A stretch of DNA of 64,000 nucleotides from Phlebopus portentosus (Eukaryota > Basidiomycota > Agaricomycetes > Boletales > Boletinellaceae). Position numbers and translations under genes: made by a program. Under the pieces are notes generated by a model that searched no databases, was not told where the DNA came from, and was given only the letters and a program-made list of their open reading frames with translations. The stretch covers positions 248,001-312,000 of the forward strand of contig JAYXKI010000016.1 in NCBI GenBank assembly GCA_037892935.1, written 5' to 3'. Shown here piece after piece: positions 27,451 through 39,800 of the stretch (position 1 is its first letter; each line of letters starts with the position of its first letter).

Positions 27451-28995
27451 TCACAACAGTCCGAGCCCTTGTCTCAATTCTTCTTCCAAACCAGGATACT
27501 TCTCATCGGGACCATTATTACCGTCACCATTTTCTCCGTTTTCTTTCTTTTCCTTTTCTTCTTTTTCCTCTTCCAGACATCGTTCGCATATGCACGTCCC
27601 GAAAGCCCAGGGAGCAAGCGCACGTCGGCGTGCTTGCAACGGTAGTCCAGGGTTGACGTAAGCGACTGTGAGTTCCTCGCCTGGGTGGATATCTCGTCGT
27701 GCGCGTATTGTTATGCGAGAGAGCGAAGTTTTTTGGTCAAAGTGCCTGATGGAAATGTTTGGGTTGCAGGAATGGTTAAGATGTGAGTGTAGAATGAAGA
27801 GACCGCCATGGCCCTCCAGATCTAAACAGTATATCGCATTAATGACAACGAAGTGAAGAAATTGAGTTAGCAGATAACATACTGAGGCCCATGCAAGAGA
27901 GTAAGCGTAGATAGCCGTCATAATCAAAGAGCAATTTCAGCAGGTCTTCGGGGATAGGTTTCCGTAACACCTTGGATAACTGCCTTTTGTCACGCGGGTT
28001 CGGAGGCTCCAGGTATGCTTGTCGTGTAAGATCATATGGGCCTTTCCATACTGCGTAATCAGGTTTCAACCCGGTCGGTCTAGAAAGAATAGTTACTGAG
28101 TAAAGCGAAGCAGCTTTGGGACAAAACAACTTACTCGATGATTTTCCAGCGTTCTTCCATGCTCATCTGAGCAAGAGCTCGCATGAATCGCAGATCTTGC
28201 TCGAGATCCTGCTTCCGTCCTTGTTCATGAGCCATTAACAATCGGGCGATACACTGCGCTACGGCATGGACCGCCAGCCAAGTTCGAGAGCGAGCGAAGG
28301 AAAGCAAGGGAACACTTGCGGGGTTCAGCGCAGCGCAGAGGAGTGGGTGCTGTTTGCTCATTGCGCGCGTGAGGCAGAGTCGGTTGCAGAATCTTGCTGG
28401 ACAGGCACCTGCAGTCGATAAAGCAGCATTTGTCGAAGATGGACACGGGAGACTGTGAGGTAGTGTCGAGGCATTGAAGGGCGTTGTACAGTGAAAGCAG
28501 GCGTGAGATGCGATCTGAAGATCGTATATGTCCCTATATGTGATAAATATAGTCACTATATGCATGTATTTTAAATAATAGATAAATCTGCTTACCAGCC
28601 AGGACTAATAACAAACGGGTCCTCTTTCCATACATCCTCGCCTTCCTGCAGGTAACCATTATTAGCAACTTTGATGTGTTGCTCTAGGTACACACCCTGA
28701 TTTCCTGTGTTGCCTCGAGACCCTTACCCTTTGCTGGCCCGTAGTCAACAACCTTGACCTTGTTTGACCACTTTGAAACATTTAAATCACCGATAATGCG
28801 CGAAGTAGGACGAGCCTGCGACGTTGATTGAGAGGATTGAGCAAGAAGTTTTTTGATACGCTTTTCGCTGACTGCCCATTCTGGGTGTTGAGTGATAAGT
28901 TTGTTCTGGAGTTTCGCGATTCCGAGAGCAGGATTCTCGGCACGGAGGGCGATGAGGACGTCTTTGAGAGCTTCGTCCGGTGGAGAGACGGGCAT
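27451..28995 (-). CDS. SET5: SET-domain histone methyltransferase Set5
   Basis: Set5 is a SMYD-related methyltransferase that modifies histone H4 tail lysines in yeast and acts in chromatin silencing. From ATG 28995 (MPVSPPDEALKDVLIALRAE) the first exon ends with VVDYGPAKGKGLEATQEI, the start of the split SET domain. After two introns, a MYND-like zinc-binding segment follows (CFHCTTPFN ... CNRLCL). The catalytic half has LHSHLNHSCNPNISIRHF (NHSC motif), HPGEELTVAYVNPGL (GEEL...Y) and a post-SET cysteine cluster FGTCICERC. The C-terminus is a Glu/Lys-rich tail ending LRQGLGLL. Length is about 470 aa, and the order and spacing fit the Set5 family. It is divergent from the P450 reductase gene. 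Confidence 0.9.
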
Positions 28996-29492
28996 TGATT
29001 AGGCCGACCGTCGAGGACTGAACGACGGAGACGCGACGCGGCCGTTGACGACTGGCAGCGTTGGCGGCAGCACTGGCTGTGGCTGTGAACCCAGACGTGT
29101 CTCTGACCTCCGAACCGAAATCCAAAACTAGTTACCATATATGTACAATAGTGTTATTCCAAATTTTCCATAAATGTGTCTGAAATTCAAGAAAATTTCG
29201 GCTGAGATCTGTTCCGAGCGGACACGATGAAGTGGATGCTTACGTACGCACTCCGAGCGGACCTGATATCTCCCGACTCGAGATTGTGAGTTTTGCTTCC
29301 CCAACTCGTTCCTCCTCTTCCCCGCCCAACCCAGCCCACAGCCCGCAGTGCAGGTGGCTGCACTACAAATACCAGCCAGTAGAGTACTGCACCTCCCGTT
29401 TCACTCTTCCCTCTTCTCCTTTGCTCACCATGGACTTACTTTCTAGCTCTCCAAGTCTACGTGTCCGTCCTTCTCAGCAGATCCAGCCCACC
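28996..29492. promoter_or_regulatory. Divergent promoter SET5 / P450 reductase and reductase leader
   Basis: The spacer carries both promoters. The part nearest the reductase (29300-29430) is pyrimidine-rich, with ACTACAAATA at about 29362-29371 as a possible TATA-like element. An in-frame upstream ATG at 29430, in the strong context CACCATGG, could add 21 residues to the reductase. Confidence 0.45.
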
Positions 29493-31818
29493 ATGGCTGC
29501 CACTTCCTCTTCGGACGTCATCATCCTCGGCCTCGGCGTCGTTCTCGCGGCGCTCTATCTCTTCAAGGACCAATTATTCTCTCAGTCAAAGGCCTCTAAT
29601 GTCCAATCAGCTCCTGTCAAGGGCGTCGCAAATGGCAGTGGAAACCCGCGTGATTTTATCACCAAAATGAAGGAGAGCGTGAGTGTTCGCTTTCTTTCAC
29701 CTGATTCTTCAGCACCCCTGATCTCTTATCCACTTTTGACTTTTTTCTTAGAAAAAACGTATCGTGATCTTTTATGGCTCACAGACTGGCACTGCAGAGG
29801 AATACGCTATTCGTCTTGCCAAAGAGGCAAAGCAGAAATTCGGTCTTGCTTCTCTCGTTTGCGACCCCGAGGAGTATGACTTCGAGAATCTTGACCAGGT
29901 CCCAGAGGACTGCTGCGTCTTCTTCGTCATGGCCACGTACGGCGAGGGTGAGCCCACCGACAACGCCGTCACCCTCACCCAGAATATCTTCGAGTCCGAC
30001 TTTGAGTTCTCGAACGGCTCTCACCGGCTCGACGGACTCAAATTTGTGATCTTCGGTCTCGGTAACAGGACGTATGAACACTACAATGCCATTGCTCGTA
30101 AGATGGATACCTCACTCTCTGAAATGGGTGCTGTGCGTATCGGCGAGCGTGGTGAAGGCGATGACGACAAATCTATGGAAGAAGATTATCTGGAATGGAA
30201 AGACGGCATGTGGGAGGCTTTCGCTCAAGCGATGGGAGTTGAAGAGGGACAAGGCGGCGATTCTGCCGACTTTGTTGTATCCGAACTCGATGAACATCCC
30301 CATGAGAAAGTCTATCTCGGTGAATTATCCGCTCGCGCGCTTACAAAGACAAAGGGTATTCACGACGCGAAGAACCCATATCCAGCTCCCTTGACTATCG
30401 CTCGTGAACTTTTCTCGCTCGATGCCGACCGTAACTGTATTCATTTGGAACTCACCATCGAAGGCTCGGGCATTGCTTATCAACATGGCGATCATGTCGG
30501 CGTTTGGCCCTCGAATGCTGAAATGGAGGTAGACCGACTTCTGCATGCCCTCGGCTTGTACGAGAAGAAGGACAAGGTCATTAACATTGATTCGTTGGAC
30601 CCAGCACTCGCCAAGGTTCCATTCCCAGTACCGACGACATATATCTCAGTCCTTCGTCACTATATTGACATTTCTGCGGTTGTAGGGCGTCAGATCCTTG
30701 GTACACTTGCCAAATTTGCGCCATCACCGAAGGCCGAGGAATTCCTCAGGGAACTCAATACAGATAAGGACAAATATAGCACAGTAGTTGCCGGCGGATG
30801 CCTCAAGCTCGGTGAAGTCCTTCAGCTTGCTGCTGGTAACGACGTTATTGCGGTACCTACTGCGGAGAATACGACTGCATGGCCCGTTCCGTTCGATATC
30901 GTTGTCTCGAGCGTGCCGCGTCTTCAGCCTCGTTACTACTCGATTTCTTCGAGCCCAAAGCTCCACCCTGGCTCCATTCACGTCACGGCTGTCGTTCTCA
31001 AGTACCAGTCCCTTTCTTCTGATCATCTGCCGTCAAAGACGGTCTATGGCGTTGGGACCAATTTCTTGCTAAGCTTGAAACATGCGCACAACGGGGTTTC
31101 ACCTTCTACTCTCGACAGTTCAGTCCTGCCCCATGTTAACACCCCAACGTATGCTATTGATGGACCAAGGGGAGCTTACAAGGCTGAGACTTGTTACAAG
31201 ATCCCGATTCATGTCCGTCGTTCGACATTCCGTCTTCCGACAAACCCGAAAACCCCAGTCATCATGATTGGTCCTGGTACTGTAAGCAGAATAAGGGTTT
31301 TTACCTCAGAAATGTAGAGCTTGATGTGTTTCTTACAGGGTGTTGCACCTTTCCGTGGGTTCGTGCAAGAGCGCGTTGCGTTGGCACGCCGTACTATTGA
31401 AAAGAATGGACCTGACGCACTTGCGGACTGGGGACGCATGTGGTTATTCTACGGCTGCCGGAAATCAGACCAAGATTACCTCTATAGCGAAGAATGGCCT
31501 GAGTACTCAAAGGAGCTGGGCGGCAAGTTCATTATGCATTGTGCATTCTCGAGACAGCCTCCGTACAAGCCCGACGGATCAAAGATCTACGTTCAGGACC
31601 TCCTATGGGAGCAACGCAAAGACCTTGCTGATGCGATTTTGAACGGGAAGGCATACATATACATTTGTGGTGACGCGAAGGCCATGAGCAAAGCAGCCGA
31701 AGATACGATTGCTCGTATGCTCGGAGAGGCGAAGGGAGGGAGTGCGGAGGTAGAAGGTACAGCTGAATTGAAGCTCCTCAAGGAACGGTCACGTTTAATG
31801 CTCGATGTTTGGAGCTGA
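29493..31818 (+). CDS. NCP1: NADPH-cytochrome P450 reductase
   Basis: This diflavin enzyme passes electrons from NADPH through FAD and FMN to P450 enzymes on the endoplasmic reticulum, including the sterol demethylase. The start at 29493 (MAATSSSDVIILGLGVVL) is in CCACCATGG context and begins with the N-terminal membrane anchor (DVIILGLGVVLAALYLF). After one intron the FMN domain shows FYGSQTGTAEEYA and ATYGEGEPTDNA. The FAD site is RYYSISSSP. A second intron precedes the NADPH region GPGTGVAPFRGFVQER and the later IYICGDAKAMSK. The protein ends DVWS; the penultimate Trp is the FAD-stacking residue. Length is about 730 aa. ATG 29430 is an alternative start. Confidence 0.95.
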
Positions 31819-32222
31819 ACTCTCCGCTACTCCACTTTGCTTTTTGCATAGACATGCTTATCTTGACGCGCTCTCTAGATGGCGTGTTGTGTTATGTTAT
31901 GAAAGTCATGGATTACTGGATCACAGTACATAGCCTTTTTTTACTACTTCAACTTGACTTTCTTTGTCGAGTACCACGCACGTACACGCACACGCACAAC
32001 GCACGCAATCATCCTTTATTGCTGCTATTATCACTCCTTTTCTTTGTTGCTTTGCTTTATTCTTTTCTACTTCTTCTTGGTATTTACATGTGCAGTCTCT
32101 CCTGATCTCTTTTTCTTCGCTACTACAATTGTAGAGCTATCATCATCATGAGAATCGGACCGCCATCGGAATGTGTTTTGGCGTGCGTGATGAGTTTGGC
32201 TTTATTTGTCCCACGCGCACCT
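31819..32222. other. P450 reductase 3' region and MDM33 promoter
   Basis: This 404-bp spacer is T- and C-rich, with a short run of ACGCAC-type repeats at about 31979-32006. An in-frame ATG at 32148 lies 75 bp before the chosen MDM33 start. No other gene is supported. Confidence 0.45.
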
Positions 32223-33459
32223 ATGCTGAGGACCATCAGGCGGCCCACACGGCTTGTCCGTCGTCCCTCTGTCCGCCCATCCCTTCTTCGCCGCCGCACT
32301 CTAACAACTGGAAGACCAGAAGACTCTGAGAAACGAGAACATGTTCGAAGTGAACCTTCTGGACCTTCAGACTTGGTGGTGTCGGTACCACTACAGGTGC
32401 AGAAGATTAGAGAGCATTTGCGAAAGTGGAGTATGAAGAAGGCTTCTGATTTGCGTGTGAGGATGGATGAGTTTTCTGCGACTGCCCAGGTTGCGTTTCA
32501 GAAGCTCGGAGGAAGGGTGAATGAAGTGACTGGGTATAACGAAATTGGTTTGTTTCGATCGTTTATGGTGTTCTGTCCGAAACTAACTTGATGTGCATAG
32601 CGGCGCTCAAGGCACTCGTCGCGGAACATGGTGCAGTTCAACTCATCAGTGAGAATTCTACGACAAATACTGACACAACTCTTGTCTGTGTGGCATATTT
32701 CAATGAAAAGAGCGCAAGATGAACAAGATCCGAGAAGAGGCCAAGGCAGCAAAGGCAGCGTACGAAGAAGCCGTGGCGCGTCGGTCAAATTCACAACGAG
32801 AGACTAACGAGCTACTACAACGGAAGTCATCATGGAATGATACGGACGTCTTGCGCTTCACTCAGCTTGTGCGAGCGGATCATGCATACGAACAAGAAGA
32901 AGCGCAGGCACAGAGTCGAGTTGCCGAAGTTGAAGCTTCGGTTGAACGGCAATTCTCCGAGCTGATGCGTGCAATCCTCACGCGGTACCATGAAGAGCAA
33001 GTCTGGTCGGATAAGATTCGTAGCGCGAGTACGTATGGGTCCCTCGCTGCGCTGGGACTTAATTTGGTGGTGTTTATACTGGCGATCGTGCTTGTGGAGC
33101 CATGGAAGAGGAAGAGGCTTGTTCAGAGCTTTGAGAGGAGGGTGATTGAGTTAAACGAGGCGAATCAGAGGGTTGTAGAGAATGGGTTGAGGGAGTTGAA
33201 GGAGCAGCAGGGGGGTCAGGAGAGGATCCTGGAGGAGATTATGGCTTTGCGGGGTATCGGAAAGGAGGGAAGCGTTGCTGCGGTTGCCATTCATGAAACG
33301 GGTGAAGGAACAGAACTGGAAGCAGTCGAGAGCGTGCCGACCGCTGAGCTTGAGCGCAATGCGAAGACTGCGAGAGATAGACAGATTATCGCCTTGTCTG
33401 TCGCTACCTCACTCGGAGCAGGCATAGTAGGTTACATTGTAGGATCCTACTTTAGCTGA
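32223..33459 (+). CDS. MDM33: Mitochondrial inner-membrane protein MDM33/SHE9
   Basis: Mdm33 (She9) is an inner-membrane protein needed for normal mitochondrial shape and thought to act in inner-membrane fission. I chose ATG 32223, because MLRTIRRPTRLVRRPSVRP is a textbook Arg-rich mitochondrial presequence; ATG 32148 in the same frame is possible. After two introns come the family blocks SNSQRETNELLQRKSSW, DVLRFTQLVRADHAYEQEEA and AILTRYHEEQVWSDKIRSAS. One membrane segment follows (LAALGLNLVVFILAIVLV), then a coiled-coil part and a second C-terminal membrane segment (ALSVATSLGAGIVGYIVGSY). The domain order matches the She9/Mdm33 family. Length is about 360-380 aa. The second intron starts with GTTCAA, a weak donor. 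Confidence 0.9.
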
Positions 33460-33699
33460 CTTGGGAATCTCACAATATGAACTGCATAATTAACACTCAT
33501 CCTGCTAGACTTAGAGCTCAAGTTCTGACGGAATATTCGCAATAGTGTTTCTTTTTAAATAATTTTTTTTGTGAATGTAGATCATCGTTGTGATCGACAA
33601 GTACCCCGTACGGAGATTGGCGTCTGAAGTCGATCATGACGCCTGTATAAATCAGCTCAGTAGTCTCCTAGCGGCTATAATAACGGATTGTCTTGCAAA

Positions 33700-34433
33700 A
33701 TGACTTCCTTCATTATAAGTGACCATGTAAATCGACCACTCGCGGAATCATGGAAATCGGACGTGGACAACTGCACTTTCTGCAGAATTATCTACAAAGG
33801 AGCTCCTTCTTACAACCTGTTTGAGAATGACCAAGTCATTGCTATCCTAGGTAAGTCAGTCCAATCTTCTCCGTAGTTCTCGTGGTGTACTGAGTATATA
33901 TTATGTTTGAATATGAGATATCGCTCCTCTGAGACCTGGGCACGTACTGGTCATTCCTAAAGAGCATTATTCGCATTTGTCTGAATTACCGGAAGATACT
34001 GCTGGTGCGCTCGGGAAAGCGGTTACGAAGATCGCGAACGCGTTAACTAAAGGTGTGATTTAGATGAAGAAGCCTTCTTGATTTTGGCTTGGACTAAGAA
34101 GCATTGTATCCTGTAGCGATGAATAATAATGGACTTAATGTTGTCTGTAATCAGGAATACGCTCAAGCGGTACCTCATGTAGGCATAGACCCTCTCGTTA
34201 GACCGTCATCCGAGGTATGCTGAAGAAACGTTTGTCTCAAGGTACATTATCATATCATTCCCGCTCCAACTTTCGAAGCTACGTCAAAGATTTCCGTCCT
34301 CCCTGCTTCGCAGGAAACGAGAAAGGCACCGCTGACGCATAATGAGATGCACCGAAAGGAATTTGAGGCAAGGAATCAGCTAGAGCATGAAGATGCTATG
34401 GAGCTTGTGCAGAGGATCAGGTCGAGACTCTGA
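33700..34433 (+). CDS. HIT-family nucleotide hydrolase (Hnt1-like)
   Basis: HIT proteins hydrolyse nucleotide phosphoramidates or similar adenylates. Four exons from ATG 33700 give about 160-170 aa. The N-terminal part has the zinc-type CTFCRII pair, followed by ENDQVIAIL, then DIAPLRPGHVLVIPKEHYSH. After two more introns NNNGLNVVCNQEYAQAVPH joins across an intron to VHYHIIPAP, forming the HxHxH catalytic triad with the active-site His in the middle. The C-terminus is charged and ends QRIRSRL. The layout is closest to Hnt1/HINT-type proteins rather than to the longer aprataxin or FHIT types. Confidence 0.88.
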
Positions 34434-35130
34434 GTATCATAGGTGTGTATGCGCTGTGTGTTATATCCGAAGTTATCGATCACACCATAGCGTATTTGCT
34501 TTCTGTTTTCTATATAGATTTCTACACGTCATCCTAGCAATAACTGAGAACGTTATACTTAGAATTCAGATCGGAACGCTGACGACGTTTTCGTCCGAAT
34601 TGTCTTACGATAATAGAAGCTTTGGAACGATGGGACAACAGCAAGACCCAGGAACTCCCAGGAAGTGTAATAAAAGGCATCGCTTTCATTGCTCTAACTT
34701 GTTTGGGGACAGGAACTTTCTTTGGAACGTAAGTCGTCCCACACACAACCTGTTTATGTTTAAGCCCAATGTTTTGGCATCGGAAACATCTCCTGGTTTC
34801 TCCGACCTCACCCTGATCTTTTTCTGATGGTGGACTTCACAGAAGCAACTCGGATCGGGACTGCAAACATTCCCCATCTGAAAATATCCAAGTTTACGGA
34901 AGTTGTGAGACTTGCTAGACCGGGACGTTCGCCAGATTAGTTTCTGAGAAATTCCTACTTTGATTTCCGTCGACATTTGTGGCTTTTGGAACGCGGGCGA
35001 ATTTGAATATTTAATCGTTTCAACCATAGGTATTCGATGATGACTCCCAACAAATTCCACTATCGAAGTCACTATTAAATCCGACCATCTTATATCAGCT
35101 GAGATGACCGACACGCTAGACGATTGGACT
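34434..35130. other. Convergent spacer with a possible short membrane-peptide exon
   Basis: These 697 bp separate the convergent HIT and SMYD-like genes. A plus-strand frame at about 34612-34731 reads a hydrophobic segment (VIKGIAFIALTCLGTGTFFG) that ends at a consensus donor (GTAAGT, near 34731). An exon of a small gene is conceivable, but I could not connect it to a start codon or a sensible downstream exon. The rest shows nothing. Confidence 0.3.
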
Positions 35131-36337
35131 TCAGCCAACATGGGCTGGTAACTCTATTAGCTGTGGATACCGGGTGCCCCAAGCAAAGTGAGAGCGCGTC
35201 TTGTTCAGCACGGTCTGCATTTCAAGAGCTTGCGTGCTGTCATTCCCTAGTTCAATCGAAAACCACTTTCGGGCCAGGTGTGCCCATGCCAGCACGCCCC
35301 GTTCGCTACATCATACGTCTGAGCCGGTTCAATCTCGAATACGAATTGTCACTCACTCGGAATGTGCAGAGGCAACATAAACGACATCTCCGGCAAGTCT
35401 GCCGCGTTCACTCCAATACCCTTCTTGCTCACCGAGCTCCCAGATGTCCTTTGCGATTCGGGATGCAGTAACCCCGTCAATTTCGCCTCGACCCCAAGTT
35501 GCGAAAGTTTGATATAGATCAGTCATTTTGGAAAGTCGCTTGTCGGAGGTCCGAGATTCTACCTCAGGTAGTGAGCACACTGAGCAGGTACATGTAAAGT
35601 CGTAGTTGCTCTTAACGTAGGCTCTAAATGATAATAAGATGCCGTTGTTCAGTATTCAATTGAGGACGTACTGCCGTTCGTGACGTGGCCTCTTGGTATC
35701 CATGTACGTTGTGAGGAGTTCCTGTTGAATATTCAGGTTCGAATTCATTTCCGGGTCTTCAAAAGAAAAGAAAAAATCCACCTGTCCACGCTTTATCTGC
35801 TTGATGGCATGAACAACGAGGTTGCCTTCTCGTGATCTCCACGAGTACACAGAATTGAAAGCTGCACTGCATCCATGATTTAGTCTGGCGGTCCTTGGGA
35901 ACAGACCAACGCTATCTCCGGCGGATATTCCGTTTGTCTGGAATATCGCCAACGTTATATCGTCCTCAGACAAAGATTTTAGATGCTTGCCAGGGTGAAC
36001 ATATGATAGGGAATAATATTCGTCTCTCTGGCTTGGTGTCAAATTGCGTAGGCGGGACTTCAAAAGTTGAGCGGGAGATGAGTCGGCTAAATAAATCAAC
36101 GATATTAGGAGGGTAGACCACGGAAGATGATGCGGAAGCGCTTGCTTGAACTTGCAACCACAATTAATGGTCTTTCTTTGATTAATAATGCGCCTTGCTG
36201 CAGGATTCCAGTTTTTGAGAAAACCGACACTCGATGCATATATACGGATGTACCTCTATGTCGCGCATCGCAACGACGCCTTTTCCTTTCCCCGGAATAT
36301 CAACAACATCGAAGGCACGGTCGTCACCAACTGGCAT
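35131..36337 (-). CDS. SMYD-like SET-domain protein
   Basis: This is a putative protein-lysine methyltransferase. The first ATG in frame is at 36337 (MPVGDDRAFDVVDIPGKGKG, the first SET block). After an intron and QGALLIKERPLIVVA, a 65-nt intron (36087-36151) joins to TDSSPAQLLKSRLRNLTPS. The catalytic part has TARLNHGCSAAFNSVYSWR (NHxC motif), IKRGQELLTTYMDTKR (GxEL...Y) and a post-SET cysteine cluster TCTCSVCSLP. A helical tail follows and ends ELPAHVG. About 330 aa. Upstream of 36337 the frame stays open for 40 codons and encodes a membrane-like segment (ILSAATAAAAVIVYYLFLKG), so the true start may lie in an earlier exon. It is divergent from DDB1. Confidence 0.82.
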
Positions 36338-36819
36338 CGTGTTTCTAAAACTCCGCAGCACTCCTCCTTTGAGAAACAGATAATACACAATAACAGCTGC
36401 TGCCGCCGTCGCTGCAGATAAGATAAGAGTTCTATTTCTACCTATTGATTTCAGTTAAACGGGCTGTATTAGGGGCATCGCTAAGAAACACGGACGAACG
36501 GTGTTCGCCTTCATCCACCCTTGCATTCTTTATGTTGGCTTTCGATGATTGGGGAAGTTTAGAGGGCTTGGACCGATTTCCTATCTCCCTCATCATAATG
36601 CACCACTGTGCGGACACAGCACATGAGTAGAGAACGCAACATCGCGTTCCTTTGTAGCGTCCCTTTAGCGTCAACAAAGCAACAAAGTACGCGTGAATGA
36701 GCACTACGCCGATTACCACGTGACCATGACCGGATACCTTTTCTCTCGGACTATCGTCAATTCTACATTTATTTGCTTCCTTATAGCAACCTGTTTATTA
36801 ACCTTCATCTCGCCGGAAG
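36338..36819. promoter_or_regulatory. Divergent promoter SMYD-like gene / DDB1
   Basis: The spacer holds a CACGTG box (36717-36722, within CACGTGAC) about 100 bp before the DDB1 start. Its left part (36338-36455, minus strand) is open in frame with the SMYD-like gene and may be coding. An ATG-led minus frame at 36438-36608 has no recognisable motif. Confidence 0.4.
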
Positions 36820-39800
36820 ATGAAGGCTGTGGCTACATTCCATGGACCAACTTCTGTGGTCGCATCCATAAAGACGACTCTGACCGACGATGAAGGCCTT
36901 GAGTTTCTTGTCGTTGCCAAGTCCAGCGTCCTAGAAGTGTTCGCTCTACTTCCAGATTCTCTACGCCTTCAATGTAGTCTGGAAATCTGGGGCCGTATAA
37001 TTTCTCTGCAATCTGTTGCAAGTGAGGTTAGCACAAGCTAATTGTCTTTATGTCCTTGCCTCTTGTCAATCTCACAAGACCCTCTTTGCAGGAGAATGCT
37101 CAACATAATCTACTCATCTTAACCGATCATCCGGATCCGCGATTAATACTCCTCAATTATGTTGAGGGCAGCGCCGGATCTACTCCGAGTCTCAAGACAC
37201 TTAAGATGGTATCCTTGCATGAAAGAAATTCAAGGCCGGCGGAATATGTGAATACATGTCTTGTGGATCATAAAGGAAAGGTTGCCGTCGCCTGCTCATA
37301 CACGGGCAAACTGAGGGTCTTGGAGTTGGAAGATGGACTCATCAGCTCTGATTTTGACACCTCGTGAGTTGTTCCTATCCGTTTGTTTGTCCCGTGAGGG
37401 AGACATTCCTTCGTTTCATAGCGTGCGGGAATTAAACATACTATCGTTGTGCTTCCTCCGGACAGCAAACGCTCGTGCTACGGTATTAGCAATATTGTAC
37501 AGAGATCACTTGCAGAAATTGCGGGTTACTTCTCATGATCTTTCTGTCTCTGATATGGAAATATCGCCTTCGCCTTCCGCCTTCCTGCCAGATTTTCCTT
37601 TGGTGGATGCTGGGGCCAATCTACTGATCCCCGTTCCGCCTCAGGCATCAAGTGCCTGGAACAACAATGGTGGTATTCTGATATTGGGCGGAGGAGTTAT
37701 CTCGTTTTTCTCCATTGACCGAAAACAGAAGAAGAAGAACAATCAGGCAACACCAAAGGCGTCGAGCTCAAGGATTCCCCACGCTGAGACAATCTGGCCG
37801 TATTTTGATGTCTCTGCGTACGTGATCCGGACACTAGGTGCTATTCACATGTCTGACTGGCTGCAGATGGTCCCAGGTCGATGCGGAAGGAACTCGCTTT
37901 TTGCTTGGTGACAGCTTTGGTCATCTGGCCCTTCTTGCGATTGAAATGGAACGGTCGATGCTCAATGTTATATTTCTTGGAGAGGTATGTTACTAAAGTG
38001 ATTTCAACATCGAGTCTCGCGTAATGACTTCAAAAGACGTCACCACCTACATCGCTAACACCTCTTGCATCTCAATTCGTCTTCGTTGGGTCGCATTTCG
38101 GAGACTCTCAACTGATTCGCATTATGCCGGACAAATCTTCATCGACGGGCACATATATTGATATTTCAGAGACTTACAAAAACATAGCCCCAATAATGGA
38201 TGCCGCCGTCGAGGATATTGATGGCAGCGGTCAACCAACCATCGTCACTTGCTCCGGCGGGGGTAACACTGGTTCCTTACGAATTATCCGCAATGGTGCC
38301 AGCTTCACTGAGGATGCTCGCATTGAAGGCATAGCCAATGTTTTCGGAACGTGGCCTCTGAAAAGACGTTATGATGACGAGTAAATTTTTGTTTCCGTAT
38401 CAATACAGATGCCGTTTGATCATGTTCTCGCACAGGCACCATCAATTCCTTTTAGTCGCAACGGACACGTCGTCGCATCTCCTAGAAATGTCTACTGCAG
38501 GCCATCATTCTTCTTATCTCTCCCAATTAAATGAGTACTCTGACCTCAGACAGGATGTGCCAACCATCGCGGCCGCGAACGTCTTGAGTCGGACCAAGTC
38601 AGCAACTGCGAAGTCAGAGTATCACTGCGGAAGCCAAATGGTACAGGTCACGCAGAATACTGTGCTGCTCTTCAATGGCGAGACTGGGATGAGCGAAGAT
38701 CGTTGGACGCCTGGGCATGGTCGAAAGATCGTATTGGCTGATATTAGTCCTAGTCAGATTTGTGTGGCACTTTCGGGTGGGGAAGTCATTTTACTGACTA
38801 TTCTCGGAGACAAGATATCGGAACAATAGTATGAGTCTATCCGTTGAGGCGCTTTGTCGTTTAAATCTCACAGTGATTCTCCTAGTCGCAAAACTTTCAT
38901 AGAACCCGATGGAACAGAATCCGAGATTTCGGCGCTTACAATAAAGCCCATGAAAAGCGATGCAAAATTCTCCACGTTTGTAATCCTGAGCTTTTGGTGC
39001 ACGCACGAAATCAAAGCGTACACGCTTCCAGCATTCGACTTGATCGCAGGGACTCCTGTGACTTTGCCGCATCTTCCAAGATCCTTACTTCTTCATGATT
39101 TCGGGGATCAGGAGGTTGGTCCAAAGGAACATCTCATGGTTGCCTTAGCCAATGGTACTGTAATTGCAATGCCATTCGATGGGAAGGGTGGAATCGGCGA
39201 GAGAAAGTTCTTCGCTCTTGGAGGTGCACCTGTGACTCTGAGCTGCTGCAATGTAAGTAATCAACCGGCCGTCTTTGCTAGCGGCGCTCGGTCTGCGATT
39301 TTCTATCGTTCAAGAGACGGAATAAGTCACTCGCCAGTGCTCGTCAAGGTACCTCACTTCCCATTTTTGTGCTCCGAAAAATTTCTGACATGTTTGTAAC
39401 GCCTACAGGACGTCTTATCTGCGTCGTCGCTGAATACATTGATGTTTTCTTCATCAATGGTACTTTCGACTATCGACGGTCTGGTTGTGGGTCGCATAGT
39501 GGAGCTTGATAAACTGCATATACGAACGGTATGTGAAGAACTTTATCGACACAGGTCCTTTTTTGACTTTTCATCAGGTATCGATGGGTAGCGAAAATCC
39601 TTCAAGGCTAGCCTACAATCCAGGCGCGAAACTCTTTGGAGTGGGCTGCCTGAAGCAGGATGGCGCTGTCATGAAGGGCATTTCGTCGGCCGTCAGCTCA
39701 TTCAAGCTCGTTGATGATGTAGATTTCAAAGGTCAGTTTATATTATTTTCCTTGATTGTGCTTTCCTTCAAGACCTTAACAGTTACGCATGAATTCTCTC

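Noticed and set aside
34686..35141. 151-codon minus-strand frame in the HIT/SMYD spacer
   Set aside because: It has no recognisable motif, overlaps the 3' end of the SMYD-like gene in another phase, and composition is not protein-like.
36080..36160. Apparent double frameshift in the SMYD-like gene, with a SASASSS-reading segment
   Set aside because: The segment is a 65-nt intron (36087-36151, minus strand) with a TTTAG acceptor; splicing restores VVA-TDSSPAQLLK in frame.
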